Shown here: positions 18,578 to 27,245 of the stretch, piece after piece
Layout: each line of letters starts with the position of its first letter
How positions within the stretch are numbered: position 1 is the stretch's first letter
Assembly (NCBI GenBank): GCA_963696075.1
Contig: CAVOJD010000015.1
Span: forward strand, 1-64,000
Length of the DNA: 64,000 bases
Direction: 5' to 3'
Source: CAJQQK01 sp963696075
GTDB taxonomy: Bacteria > Pseudomonadota > Alphaproteobacteria > Rhizobiales > Hyphomicrobiaceae
Position numbers and translations under genes: made by a program
Notes under the pieces: generated by a model
Seen by the model: only the letters and a program-made list of their open reading frames with translations
Databases searched by the model: none
What the model was told of the DNA's origin: nothing

Positions 18578-18887
18578 CGTCTCGGGGTTGGCGCGGGCGT
18601 CATCCCGGATACCCACGGTGCCTTTTGGGCGTCGGGGCCACTTCTTGCTCGTCTCTTAACGTCGCGTTGATCATTCATGCGAATGATGGTCAGGCCGTGC
18701 CGAAGGGTCATTGCGTCTGAGCAATGGTGTGCCTGAGGCGCACCGTTCGCGGGCGCGTTAATGATCAGACCTGTCCGAGCGGAGACTTTGTTTGCGGTTT
18801 GCCTTAGGATTCATGGGTGGGCAAGCGAAGTGGGCCTGTTCAAGTTGGCGCGCGCCATTGGCGGCCGGGCCGAGTTAAGAGGGTATC
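18578..18887. other. intergenic region after the cold-shock gene
   Basis: No gene seen. At 18656-18670 there is TTAA-N7-TTGA, a one-mismatch CtrA-type box, about 220 bases before the next start. On its own it is weak evidence. Confidence 0.35.
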
Positions 18888-19235
18888 ATGACCAGAATTC
18901 TCGTTGCCGTTTTCGCGGCCTTACTGCTCGTACCAGCGAGCGGTGCCGATGTCGCCGAGGCGGGCTGGAGCAAGTCCAAGGGCAAGTATTCCAACGGTCG
19001 CTCAGTGCGGCGCGGGCCGCAGGTCAAAGGCTATCGCGCTCGGCGCGGGGGCTATTCGTATTCGGCGAATGATGTGGCCAATACCGGCAGCAATTCACGC
19101 TCGCGGTATGGCTCGGTGAACTCCTACCGAGACCCGTTTGTCGACCGTCAGACCGTTGCAGGACCGTTCGATCACGGGTGGTTCTTCGATTCAGCGGTTG
19201 CACCGCGCGGTGGTGACTCGCCCTACATGCAGTAG
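18888..19235 (+). CDS. small secreted protein
   Basis: Not a family I recognise. An N-terminal signal peptide (ILVAVFAALLLVPASGADVAEA) precedes about 90 residues rich in Ser, Arg, Tyr and Gly (SNGRSVRRGPQVKGYRARRG). The product is probably periplasmic or outer surface. AGAGGGT before the ATG is a good binding site, and a strong terminator follows the stop, so this looks like a single-gene transcript. Confidence 0.72.
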   Translation: MTRILVAVFAALLLVPASGADVAEAGWSKSKGKYSNGRSVRRGPQVKGYRARRGGYSYSANDVANTGSNSRSRYGSVNSYRDPFVDRQTVAGPFDHGWFFDSAVAPRGGDSPYMQ

Positions 19236-19275
19236 GTCGATCGTTGCGCAGACCGAATGCGTTTCGGCCAAGTCG

Positions 19276-19303
19276 CCGGCGGATTTTTTCCGCCGGTTTT
19301 TTT
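19276..19303 (+). terminator. rho-independent terminator
   Basis: CCGGCGGA pairs with TCCGCCGG around a TTTTT loop and runs into seven Ts. It ends the transcript of the small secreted protein. Confidence 0.92.
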
Positions 19304-19409
19304 GTGCCGTCGTTGAGGCTTTGGCGTCCTAGTTCGCGAGACCGGTCGCAGGTAGATTGTCGTCGTTGGTGGTTGAAACCTGTTCCTGAAAATTGAGGAT
19401 CTGCCGATC

Positions 19410-19703
19410 ATGTCTCGCCTGATGCAAGCCGTCCTGCTCTCACTTTCCCTCGTGGTATTGGCCCAACCGGCGCAGGCGGCCTGCCAGCGTCTCGCCTATT
19501 CGGTCAATGACTATGGCAAGGCGGGGCCGACGCGAGACGCCAAGCGACTGCTTGACGACTACATCAAGTCATGGACGGCGGAGCGCGGGATCACTAAGTA
19601 CCGTGTCGGCAAGAAGACGGTGACGTGCGAGTTGTTCCTTGACTTCGGTGTGTTTGATGAACACACCTGCAAGGCAGCCGCGACGTTCTGCTGGAAGGGC
19701 TAA
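19410..19703 (+). CDS. small secreted protein with six cysteine-region residues
   Basis: A 97-residue protein with a signal peptide ending QPAQA-AC. The mature part holds Cys in ACQRL, VTCEL, EHTC and TFCWKG, which suggests disulfides in the periplasm. The central LLDDYIKSWTAERGI looks helical. I do not recognise the family. It is convergent with the receiver-domain gene, 39 bases away. Confidence 0.75.
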   Translation: MSRLMQAVLLSLSLVVLAQPAQAACQRLAYSVNDYGKAGPTRDAKRLLDDYIKSWTAERGITKYRVGKKTVTCELFLDFGVFDEHTCKAAATFCWKG

Positions 19704-19742
19704 CGCTCAGCGGCTACCAACCCTGCCGGCGCACGTTCAGGG

Positions 19743-20114
19743 TCAGGCTGCGGCTTCGATGCGCAAGAAGCAATTCTCGATCGAGTCACGCTCGAAAGGC
19801 ACGGTGATGTACTTGTTGGCGCCGGTCGAGATTGCGCGGGCGATATCGAGCGGATCGTTTTCCGTCGTCGCATAGACGATGTGGGGGCGCCGGGCTGATT
19901 GAAAGTCGCGATTGAAGGCGACCAGGAAATCGAACCCGCTCATGTCCGGCAGGTCCCAGTCCAGCAGGATGGCGTCCGGCATCTGGTCGGTGCACGAAGC
20001 AATGCCTGCGGCGCCGCTTTCGGCCTCGACGACCTCGTAACCGATGCTGTTCAACAGCGTTTTTGCGACTTTTCGGATGACGGGAAAGTCATCGACGACG
20101 AGACATCTTTTCAC
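19743..20114 (-). CDS. single-domain response regulator (CheY-like), invariant Lys replaced
   Basis: A stand-alone receiver domain of 123 residues. The acidic pair is D8-D9 (VVDDFP), the phospho-acceptor is D52 in ILLDWDLP, and the switch Thr is in YATTEND. The lysine that normally precedes Pro-Phe in the last active-site loop is absent: the sequence is KYITVPFERD, with Val105 in its place. This may alter phosphorylation chemistry or signalling. I start at GTG 20114, behind GAGAGG; a TTG at 20144 is the longer option. It lies downstream of chpT on the same strand, so a link to the CckA-ChpT-CtrA relay is likely but inferred. Confidence 0.85.
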   Translation of the reverse strand: MKRCLVVDDFPVIRKVAKTLLNSIGYEVVEAESGAAGIASCTDQMPDAILLDWDLPDMSGFDFLVAFNRDFQSARRPHIVYATTENDPLDIARAISTGANKYITVPFERDSIENCFLRIEAAA

Positions 20115-20212
20115 GGCTTCAGCCTCTCGCAATGAAGGGGGCAACGGCGCTGCTGCGGTTCTAGCGCATTGGCCGGCCTGAACCGGCTCCAGGCAGTATC
20201 GATCACGCGCAA

Positions 20213-20227
20213 TTAACGCATTGCTAA
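20213..20227. promoter_or_regulatory. CtrA-like box, one mismatch
   Basis: TTAA-N7-CTAA lies between chpT and the receiver gene, about 100 bases before the receiver start. It matches seven of the eight bases of TTAA-N7-TTAA. Weak on its own; the neighbouring genes make it worth noting. Confidence 0.35.
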
Positions 20228-20241
20228 TCAGGCGCCGGATC

Positions 20242-20883
20242 TCAGGCGCCGTGTGTGGCCTTGATCAGGACGTTGTCGCCGTCCTGTTCGATGGTAATTT
20301 TTGCCCCGACGTCGGCGGCCAGCCGCCACGTGTAGTAGGCCTGGACCGACATTGCGTCGATTTCGGGCATTTCGCCGGTGACGAGTTGGGCGAGATATTT
20401 CGGCGGGCGGGCGGTGCGGCCCGAGCAGGCGATTGTAAACTCGGTGTTGTGATGGTCGTCGCCGATTGTCACGTCGATCGTGCCGCCGCGCGGCAACGCA
20501 TTGATCGAGAGGGCAATCAGGTTGAGGAGAAGCTTGACCTTGTTCTTCGGCAGCATGGCCGGCTTCGCGGTCCACGATAGCTTGTGCTTGCCGTCGCCGA
20601 TGAAGCCTTCGGAAATGTCGCGCGCGGTCTGGAGGTCGATCTCGGCGCCGGCTGAACCGGCTGCGCCGAAGGCAAAGCGCGCGAACTGCAACCGGGCCGA
20701 GGCCTGGACGGTGACATTTCGAATGACCTCCATGGCGAAGGCGCGCGAGCTTTCGTCGTTGTCCTCGCCGAGAATTTCGAGGCCATTGTAGATGGCGCCG
20801 ACAGGGGAGATGACGTCGTGACAGATCTTGCTCGAGATCAGGGCGGCAAGTTCGAGATCAGAAGGTTCGGCAGAAGTGGTCAT
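20242..20883 (-). CDS. chpT: histidine phosphotransferase ChpT
   Basis: Carries phosphate from the hybrid kinase CckA to CtrA and CpdR in the alphaproteobacterial cell-cycle relay. The N-terminal helical dimerisation domain begins ELAALISSKICHDVISPVGA with the phosphorylatable His22. The ATPase-like C domain keeps the fold (KVKLLLNLIALSINALPRGG) without the N/G-box ATP motifs, as in known ChpT proteins. Length 213 is usual. The downstream receiver gene on the same strand may share its transcript. Confidence is high because the H-D-V-I-S-P-V-G-A motif is distinctive. Confidence 0.94.
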   Translation of the reverse strand: MTTSAEPSDLELAALISSKICHDVISPVGAIYNGLEILGEDNDESSRAFAMEVIRNVTVQASARLQFARFAFGAAGSAGAEIDLQTARDISEGFIGDGKHKLSWTAKPAMLPKNKVKLLLNLIALSINALPRGGTIDVTIGDDHHNTEFTIACSGRTARPPKYLAQLVTGEMPEIDAMSVQAYYTWRLAADVGAKITIEQDGDNVLIKATHGA

Positions 20884-21229
20884 GGCGGCTCCGCGTCAGG
20901 ATAGGTGTGGCATGCGAACCGGCGCCCGAACGCTTCGATACCAACGCGCGCGACATGGACTTTTTTCGGTAGGGACGACCGTGTGGATTCCACTTACGTG
21001 GTTCGCGGGGGACTGAGAAGTGATTGACACAACTTCGGCGTGCCCGGGGGGCGGTTTCGGATGGAGCGTGGCGCGAACGACTCTATTTCGTCCGGGGTTG
21101 TCCCAATTCTTCGCTGGCATGTGCGGTATTTGAGCGGGTTTCGGCGGAAAACGTCAGATCGCGGCAAAGTGGAACGTTGCATCGCCCGCCAAAGAGGGCG
21201 AGGCATGAGGCAGATTTTGGAGGATTGAG

Positions 21230-22078
21230 ATGGCCGTTCCTACACATGAAGTGCTGTGCCGCGGTCTCCTGCCGGCGATGGTGCGGGCTGCGAGGCTGGA
21301 ACTCGAGTATTTTCGCGGTGAGTTCGAGATCGAGCGCAAGGCTGATTCATCGCCTGTGACGATTGCCGACCAGGAGGCTGAGAACATCATTCTTGGTGCG
21401 CTTGGCGAGATCGCGCCCGATGTGCCGGTGATCGCGGAAGAGCAATACAGTGCCGGCGTGCGGCCCAAGGTTGATGGCACGTTGTTTCTGGTCGATGCGC
21501 TGGATGGCACGCGGGCCTTCGTGAAGGGCGATGTCGATTTCACGATCAATGTCGCGCTGATTGTCGACCAGGTGCCGGTGTTTGGCATGATCCTGTTGCC
21601 GGCCAACGGCGAGTTCTATGTTACGCCCGAACCTGGGCGGGCGGCGCGCACGGTGTTGTCATTTGATGATGATTTCGATGATGACGATGCCTTCGCGCGG
21701 CTGGCTTTGAGCGACATTCGCACGCGCGCGCCCGATCCCGGCGCGCTGGTGGTGTCGCTGTCCAATTCTCATCCGTCGACGAAGCTTGAGAAACAACTGG
21801 TGGAGAAGCCGATTGCGGGGCGGGTTGAGGCGGGCTCATCGCTGAAGTTCTGCCGCGTCGCGGAAGGGCGGGCGGACTTCTATCCGAGGCTTGGCTCGAT
21901 CAGCGAATGGGATATTGCCGCAGGACATGCCATCGTGCGGGCGGCCGGGGGCGAGGTGACGCGGTTGGATGGCTCGGCGATGGCGTATGGCAACGGACAG
22001 AAAGACTACCGGACACCGCCGTTTGTTGCCTGGGGGCGTGAGGAACTGAAATCGGCCGTTCATTTCCGCGCGGAATAG
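21230..22078 (+). CDS. cysQ: 3'(2'),5'-bisphosphate nucleotidase CysQ-type
   Basis: Inositol-monophosphatase-fold enzyme of the CysQ group, which hydrolyses 3'-phosphoadenosine 5'-phosphate left over from sulfate assimilation. Metal-site motifs are KADSSPVTIADQEAE, VDALDGTRAF with the D-x-L-D-G-T signature, and EWDIAAGHAIVRAAGG. The F-V-K-G-D-x-D-F-T-I-N-V-A stretch after the D-G-T-R motif favours CysQ over plain SuhB. A short acidic insert (DDDFDDDD) near residue 150 is unusual. GGAGGATTGAG before the ATG gives a firm start. Confidence 0.88.
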   Translation: MAVPTHEVLCRGLLPAMVRAARLELEYFRGEFEIERKADSSPVTIADQEAENIILGALGEIAPDVPVIAEEQYSAGVRPKVDGTLFLVDALDGTRAFVKGDVDFTINVALIVDQVPVFGMILLPANGEFYVTPEPGRAARTVLSFDDDFDDDDAFARLALSDIRTRAPDPGALVVSLSNSHPSTKLEKQLVEKPIAGRVEAGSSLKFCRVAEGRADFYPRLGSISEWDIAAGHAIVRAAGGEVTRLDGSAMAYGNGQKDYRTPPFVAWGREELKSAVHFRAE

Positions 22079-22491
22079 GCTGTCGGTTGGGGCTCAGGTG
22101 TCGAACGCGGGGCCTGGGTGCAACGGTTGTGGCTGTGTCGCCAAAGCGCCGCTGCTGTGACGCCGTGCAGCCATAAATCATCATTAGCTTCAAATCGAAT
22201 CAAGGGAACTGCTGTCGGTTGTTGCCGGATTTTGCGCTTCCCGCGGGATGTGTCAGCGGCAGGATGTGATGGCAATTTGCCTTGGAGCGACGATTCTGCG
22301 GTTAAGGATCCGTCAACTTTAACGGTGTCTTAATGGTCCGCAGACAACCCGGGCATGGCGGCGCCGGGGGCAGTGACATGCCGCCGGCTTTGACCGGCCC
22401 ACGTATTCCCTTTTAGGGGGGCCCTGTGGGCGTGGCCGCTTCAAGGCTCAGACCATGTCAACCGGGCGCGTGAACTGGGAGCATTTCCGAT
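22079..22491. other. eipA promoter region
   Basis: A 413-base non-coding stretch with lower G+C than the genes on both sides. It carries the CtrA-type boxes listed separately and otherwise no recognisable gene. Confidence 0.5.
22319..22333. promoter_or_regulatory. perfect CtrA-type box upstream of eipA
   Basis: TTAA-CGGTGTC-TTAA matches the alphaproteobacterial CtrA consensus TTAA-N7-TTAA exactly. A second, one-mismatch copy (TTAA-GGATCCG-TCAA) lies just before it. It is about 160 bases before the eipA start. CtrA is known to activate eipA directly in Brucella abortus, so the position makes biological sense. Confidence 0.68.
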
Positions 22492-23550
22492 ATGACGCGC
22501 AATTCTCGTATATTCACGCCGACCGGCGTGCGGGCCGGCCTTCGTGCCGGCGTCCTGGTGGCCATGATGGGCCTCGGCGCTTTTTCTGCGGCGGGGGAAA
22601 CGCTGCCGTGGGCGGATGCCGGGCAGCCGCGCGGCGATGCCGCCCCATCACGTGGCGGCGGCTATGCTGCGCCGGCCTATGGCGGCTACGACACGTCCAG
22701 ACCGCGAGCCTATGTGCCGGGGCAAACCGCTCAAGCTTCCGGTGGTTATGCCAGTGAGCCGGCGCCGGACCCCTATCGTCCGGGAGCGGTTGTGCAACCG
22801 GCGCCGCGGCCGCGCTACAACGACGCCTATTCACCGAATGGTGCGCCGACAGCGCGTCAGGCTCCGGTCTACAGGCCGCCGAGCACAGCTGCGCCGGCCT
22901 ATCAGCCGCCGCCGCAGCGCTATGGCGCGAACCGCCAGATCGAGCCCTATGAACCGAACTACGGCGGCAATGCGGGGCGCTACCAGAACGACGATGGTCG
23001 TGGATATGATGACCGCGGTGGGTCGTATGACCGGGACGAGCGCACGCGAATGCCGGATGCCAGTGCGCGGACCTATTCGCGCAATGAAGTCGTCGATGCC
23101 GGCCATCGGTTTTTCGGTTCGCTCAGCTCCGGGCTTGCCAAGGCGATCGAGTACGTCTTCCAACAGGCCGGCCGGCCGAATGGCTATATCCTTGGCGAAG
23201 ATGCCGGCGGCGCATTCGTTGCGGGCCTTCGGTACGGAGAAGGCCGCCTCTACACCAAGCATGCCGGTGTTCACCGCGTGTTCTGGCAGGGGCCGAGCAT
23301 CGGTTATGATTTCGGTGGAGATGGCGCGCGGACGATGACGCTCGTCTACAACTTAAGGTCCCCGAGCGATGTCTACCGGCGTTTTGGCGGCGTGCAAGGG
23401 TCCGCATACGTTGTCGGCGGCGTGAGCGTGCAACTTCTGAAGGCGGATGACATGACGCTTGCACCGATCCGTACGGGCGTAGGGCTTCGCTTGGGTGCGA
23501 ATATAGGTTATCTGAAATATACGCGACGGCCGACCTGGAACCCTTTCTAG
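22492..23550 (+). CDS. eipA: envelope integrity protein EipA (DUF1134)
   Basis: A 352-residue secreted protein with a signal peptide in the first 36 residues (VRAGLRAGVLVAMMGLGAFSAAG). A roughly 150-residue Pro/Tyr/Gly/Arg-rich low-complexity linker follows, far longer than I expect for Brucella EipA. The C-terminal DUF1134 domain includes SRNEVVDAGHRFFGSLSSG, IEYVFQQAGRPNGYILGEDA, GEGRLYTKHAG and the ending GANIGYLKYTRRPTWNPF. Brucella EipA is a soluble periplasmic eight-stranded barrel needed for envelope-stress resistance. The ATG at 22492 follows GGAG. Confidence 0.93.
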   Translation: MTRNSRIFTPTGVRAGLRAGVLVAMMGLGAFSAAGETLPWADAGQPRGDAAPSRGGGYAAPAYGGYDTSRPRAYVPGQTAQASGGYASEPAPDPYRPGAVVQPAPRPRYNDAYSPNGAPTARQAPVYRPPSTAAPAYQPPPQRYGANRQIEPYEPNYGGNAGRYQNDDGRGYDDRGGSYDRDERTRMPDASARTYSRNEVVDAGHRFFGSLSSGLAKAIEYVFQQAGRPNGYILGEDAGGAFVAGLRYGEGRLYTKHAGVHRVFWQGPSIGYDFGGDGARTMTLVYNLRSPSDVYRRFGGVQGSAYVVGGVSVQLLKADDMTLAPIRTGVGLRLGANIGYLKYTRRPTWNPF

Positions 23551-23657
23551 GCTCTTGAACCGGCCGGGGCGGGCTTCGATGCAGGGTACCTGCGTCGGAC
23601 GACCTGCAACCTTTCCGGTTGTCAGGCGCCTCTAGACTTGGCGTGCAGGAGCAACTG

Positions 23658-25076
23658 GTGATCACGTTCCAATCCATCATGTTCGTGTCGCTGGGGTTTC
23701 TTGCTGCCGTTCTGCTCGGGTTCGTCATCGCGCCTGCGTTCTGGGCGCGCGCGGTGCGGCTGACCAGCGAACGGATGCGGGCAGCGCTGCCGCTGAACGA
23801 GCGCGAGATCAAGGCTGAGCACAATCGTCTGCGCGCGGAGAACGCCATTCGCATTCATCGCCTCAGCGCCGAGCGCGACAAGGCGAAGATGGCGGAGGCC
23901 CGGCAGACGATCGAGATCAACCGGCGCGATGCGTCGATCGGGGATCTGGAGCGCCGTCTCAACCGGGTGCAGACCGAGAACGAAGCCAGCGAAAACGCGC
24001 GGCGCGTGCTGGAGGCGACGCTCAAGGAGCGGATGCCTGAACTCGAAAAGCGGCTCGTCGAAGCGCGTCAATTGCTGGCGCACCGTGACAGTGAAATGAA
24101 GTCGTTGCGCGACGATGCGTCCAAGACGTTCCGGGCACTCGATGAAGCGATGCAGGCCAATGCACAGCAGCGCAGTGAGATCGAACGCTTGAAGACGTCG
24201 CTTGCGGCCCATAGCGGGCGGCCGGCCTCGAGGCCGGAGGGGGCGGAAACGGAATCGGCGCTGCGCTCGGAACTCGAGGGGCTGCGCGTGCGCACACGTG
24301 ACCAGGCCGATTTGATCAAGCGGCTGCAGAAGATGATCAAGAGCGGCGAGGGGGCGGGCGAGGAGCGGGCCGCGGCGGCTGGAGCCGGGGGCGATGAGGC
24401 GCGGCGTGTCGCGGAGCTGGCGGCGGTGCAGGAAGGGCTGGAGGCGTCTCGCGAAGCGCTCCTGGCGCAGGTCAGAACGCTGTCTGAAAAGGTCGAAACG
24501 CAGGCCGGTGAGATCAGCGATCTGAAGCACGGGCTGATGGAGGCGGAAGCCGGCGGCGGTGGCAGGGCGAAGAAGCGCGGACGCGGCGGCGACGAGGTAG
24601 CGCTTGGTGCGCGTATCCTGGCCAAAGACGACGAGATTGCCGAGCGCGACAAGACGATTGCGGCGTTGCGGCGGGAAATTGCAACGGCGAATGAACGGCT
24701 GGCGAAGCAGGCTGCCTACTATATGGACGAGCTGCGCCGGCTTGGCCCTGGCGGTACGGGCAGTGCCACGGGGCGGACGGGGCAGCGGCGGAATGGCGGC
24801 GGCAGGGTTGAGCCGGCGGAGCAGGCCGTCGGCGGGGCGTCGGTCGCCAAGGTGCTTGCGGCGGCGTCAAACGGTCAGGGCACGGTGATTGACGAGAAGC
24901 TGCAGGCGGCGGCGGAAACGGTGGAGCCGGTCGCCGGCGGGGGATCGGACTTGACGGCGCGGCTTGCGGACTCGGAGGCTGCGTTCAACGAGGCCGATCA
25001 GAAGAGCGCTGACGACTCAGAGACGAATGAGCGGCCGAAACTGGTCGAGCGCATTGCGGGGCTTGCAAAGCGCTAG
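23658..25076 (+). CDS. membrane-anchored coiled-coil protein
   Basis: A 472-residue protein with one N-terminal TM helix (FVSLGFLAAVLLGFVIAP) and then about 300 residues of nearly continuous coiled coil (ERDKAKMAEARQTIEINRRD, ENARRVLEATLKERMPELEK). A Gly/Ala-rich C-terminal third follows. The stretch FWARAVRLTSERMRAALPLNEREI after the TM helix is conserved in related Hyphomicrobiales proteins as I remember them, but no function is known. I start at GTG 23658, six bases after CAGGAGC. It may act as a scaffold at the inner membrane; that is inference. Confidence 0.78.
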   Translation: MITFQSIMFVSLGFLAAVLLGFVIAPAFWARAVRLTSERMRAALPLNEREIKAEHNRLRAENAIRIHRLSAERDKAKMAEARQTIEINRRDASIGDLERRLNRVQTENEASENARRVLEATLKERMPELEKRLVEARQLLAHRDSEMKSLRDDASKTFRALDEAMQANAQQRSEIERLKTSLAAHSGRPASRPEGAETESALRSELEGLRVRTRDQADLIKRLQKMIKSGEGAGEERAAAAGAGGDEARRVAELAAVQEGLEASREALLAQVRTLSEKVETQAGEISDLKHGLMEAEAGGGGRAKKRGRGGDEVALGARILAKDDEIAERDKTIAALRREIATANERLAKQAAYYMDELRRLGPGGTGSATGRTGQRRNGGGRVEPAEQAVGGASVAKVLAAASNGQGTVIDEKLQAAAETVEPVAGGGSDLTARLADSEAAFNEADQKSADDSETNERPKLVERIAGLAKR

Positions 25077-25223
25077 ATCCCTATGCCCTCGGCCCCGGTT
25101 CTCCTTTGACCACGCTAATCTGCCCTAGCCCAAGGCTGGTTTTGGTGTGCATTCGGTCAAAACCCGCATCTGGGCTCGCATCTGGAGCCGGCACTTGGTG
25201 ATGTCTCCCGTGCATGGGGGTGA

Positions 25224-25640
25224 TCAGCGCGACGGCGCCTCGGAGGGGGCAAACGTGATATCACTCAGGAGTTCACCGGACGCGAGATCGTAAACGCGGG
25301 CGCGTGAGGTGCCGGCTTCCGAGAAATGAACCAAGAGACGGTTGCCCTCAAGCGTCATGCGTTCGACCGTGACGTTCGCCGGCAGCGAAAAGGCGTGCTT
25401 TGGCGCGAGCAGCGGGGCCGGACTTGCGAGCGCTGCGGGCTGCCTTGAGGCGGCTGGCGCCGGTTTATTTGCCGACAGGTAGATGACGCGGCCAATGATG
25501 GCGAGGAGGGCCATGATGATCATCACGCCCATGACGGCGATGGAGATCTTGAGGATCTTGACCTGGCCGCTCGTCAAGGGACCGTTGTCGTTGGCGGAGT
25601 GGGTTGCCTTGGGGGGCGGGGTCGTGGTGTGGAGGGTCAT
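25224..25640 (-). CDS. small single-TM protein
   Basis: Not recognised. A cytoplasmic N terminus with TTTPPPKATHSANDNGPLT leads to one TM helix (ISIAVMGVMIIMALLAIIG), an Ala/Pro linker and a compact domain with VERMTLEGNRLLVHFSEAG and ARVYDLASGELLSDITF that looks like beta strands. The ATG at 25640 gives 138 residues; a TTG at 25733 would add 31. Neither has a clear ribosome binding site. It is divergent from the pseudouridine synthase gene. Confidence 0.65.
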   Translation of the reverse strand: MTLHTTTPPPKATHSANDNGPLTSGQVKILKISIAVMGVMIIMALLAIIGRVIYLSANKPAPAASRQPAALASPAPLLAPKHAFSLPANVTVERMTLEGNRLLVHFSEAGTSRARVYDLASGELLSDITFAPSEAPSR

Positions 25641-25793
25641 GGCGTTCGGCGGCCGCTGTTGCGAAGGGGGGCGGTTGGGTGTGTGTTCCCGCGGCGCGCT
25701 GGCCACGCTCGGCTTGGCTCGACGTCGGCTCAATAATGGATGCCGGGTGCGGCGAACGATACCGTGTCGAATCCGGTCGGAGTGTTAGCCGCT

Positions 25794-26807
25794 ATGACGG
25801 ACAGTGCAAGAAAAACCATGGAATTCACTGTGGGAGAGGCGGAGGGCGGGCTCAGGCTCGACCGGTTTCTCGCAGGCGCGATCGATGAGCTGAGCCGGCA
25901 GCGGCTGAAAAACCTGATCGAGACCGGGGAAGTGGTGGTTGACGGCGCTCTACGCTGTGACCCGGCACTGAAGGTGAAGGCGGGGGCGCACATCCGGCTT
26001 AGCGTGCCGCCGGCCGAAGCCGCCGAGCCGAAGCCTGAGGCGATTGACCTTGCGGTCGTCTACGAAGATGCAGATCTCATCGTGATCGACAAGCCGGCGG
26101 GGCTGGTGGTGCATCCGGCACCGGGAAATGAGACCGGCACGCTGGTCAATGCGCTGATTGCCCATTGCGCGGGCGATCTGTCCGGGATCGGTGGCGTCAG
26201 GCGGCCCGGCATCGTGCACCGGCTTGACAAGGATACCTCCGGATTGCTGGTCGTTGCCAAGAACGACCGCGCGCACCGGGGCCTCAGTGAGCAGTTTCAA
26301 GCGCATGGGCGGGACGGGCGGCTTGAGCGTGCCTATGTCGCGTTCGCGTGGGGCGTGTTTGACCGGCCGGCCGGGGTGATCGACAAGGCGCTTGGGCGCA
26401 GCGTGGCAAATCGCCGGAAGATGGCCGTTACGCGGTCTGAAACAGGACGGCGGGCGGTGACCCACTACGACGTCGAGGCGGTTTACGGGACGGGGCGGGC
26501 GCAGGTCAGCCGGGTGCAAATGCGGCTTGAGACCGGGCGGACCCATCAGATCCGGGTCCACCTGGCCGATGCCGGACATCCGCTGCTTGGCGATCTGGTC
26601 TATGGGGCTGGATTTCGGGCGAGCGAGAGCCTGCTCAGCGAAGCCGCGCAGGCGGCTCTGAAAGCACTCAGACGGCAGGCGCTTCATGCCGCGATCCTTG
26701 GCTTCGAGCATCCGGTAAGCGGTGAACGGCTCCGCTTTGAAAGCCAGTTGCCGCCGGATCTGGCGCGCTTGGATGACGCGTTGGCTGCCATGGATGGCGA
26801 TCTTTAG
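25794..26807 (+). CDS. rluD: RluA/RluD-family 23S rRNA pseudouridine synthase
   Basis: Converts uridines to pseudouridine in 23S rRNA. An N-terminal S4 domain (RLDRFLAGAIDELSRQRLKN) is followed by the catalytic core with GIVHRLDKDTSGLLVVAKND, whose HRLD Asp is the nucleophile, and by LETGRTHQIRVHLAD and HPLLGDLVYG. The combination of S4 and RluA core in 337 residues fits RluD better than RluA or RluC, but paralogues are common so the symbol is tentative. Start ATG 25794. Confidence 0.87.
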   Translation: MTDSARKTMEFTVGEAEGGLRLDRFLAGAIDELSRQRLKNLIETGEVVVDGALRCDPALKVKAGAHIRLSVPPAEAAEPKPEAIDLAVVYEDADLIVIDKPAGLVVHPAPGNETGTLVNALIAHCAGDLSGIGGVRRPGIVHRLDKDTSGLLVVAKNDRAHRGLSEQFQAHGRDGRLERAYVAFAWGVFDRPAGVIDKALGRSVANRRKMAVTRSETGRRAVTHYDVEAVYGTGRAQVSRVQMRLETGRTHQIRVHLADAGHPLLGDLVYGAGFRASESLLSEAAQAALKALRRQALHAAILGFEHPVSGERLRFESQLPPDLARLDDALAAMDGDL

Positions 26808-27245
26808 ATTGGCCCGGCTTTCCGTAGCGGATCTGACCTGCGGCGTATCATGCCTGAGGCGTATCATTGCGGGCCGTGAACGGCGTACATTTTTACGAAT
26901 GAGTTACTTGAATTGGCTGATCAGGTTTCTATCTCCATGAGTCCGGTGGACAAAACAGGCACCGTCGTGCGGCGGGACGGCGTATTCGTCGAGGGGCGAA
27001 GTGCCACCCGCGAAAATGTCATTGGTATGTGACGATGCAACCGTTTCATAGTTTCAAGCGTTGATTGGACGGAGACGCGGCACGGTGTTCGTCAAGGAGG
27101 AAGGCCAGGGTCGGAACGCGCTGAATCCCTTGGTAATCTCAAAACGTTCTGATCCATGTTCGTGTTTTGGTCGTAATGTAATTGCAAGGTTAGATTGTTG
27201 TTTTCGACCAACGACGATGTCGGGTCGAGTGAAGTGAGGCGAAAA
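26808..27245. other. rluD-rpoH intergenic region
   Basis: A 438-base non-coding stretch. It holds a heat-shock-type promoter near 26907-26934 and leaves room for an rpoH 5' leader of about 300 bases, enough for a thermosensing structure, though I could not fold it. Confidence 0.5.
26907..26936 (+). promoter_or_regulatory. RpoH (sigma-32)-type promoter for rpoH
   Basis: CTTG, 17 bases, then TCTATCTCCA. Compared with the alphaproteobacterial heat-shock consensus CTTG-N17/18-CYTATNTNNG, the -35 core and the YTATNT of the -10 agree. CTTGAA also agrees with the longer -35. It points toward rpoH. Confidence 0.5.

Noticed and set aside
26899..26940. 13-codon frame beginning MSYLNWLIRF
   Set aside because: It overlaps the proposed RpoH-type promoter and has no ribosome binding site; its resemblance to the later small frame is noted only at the DNA level.
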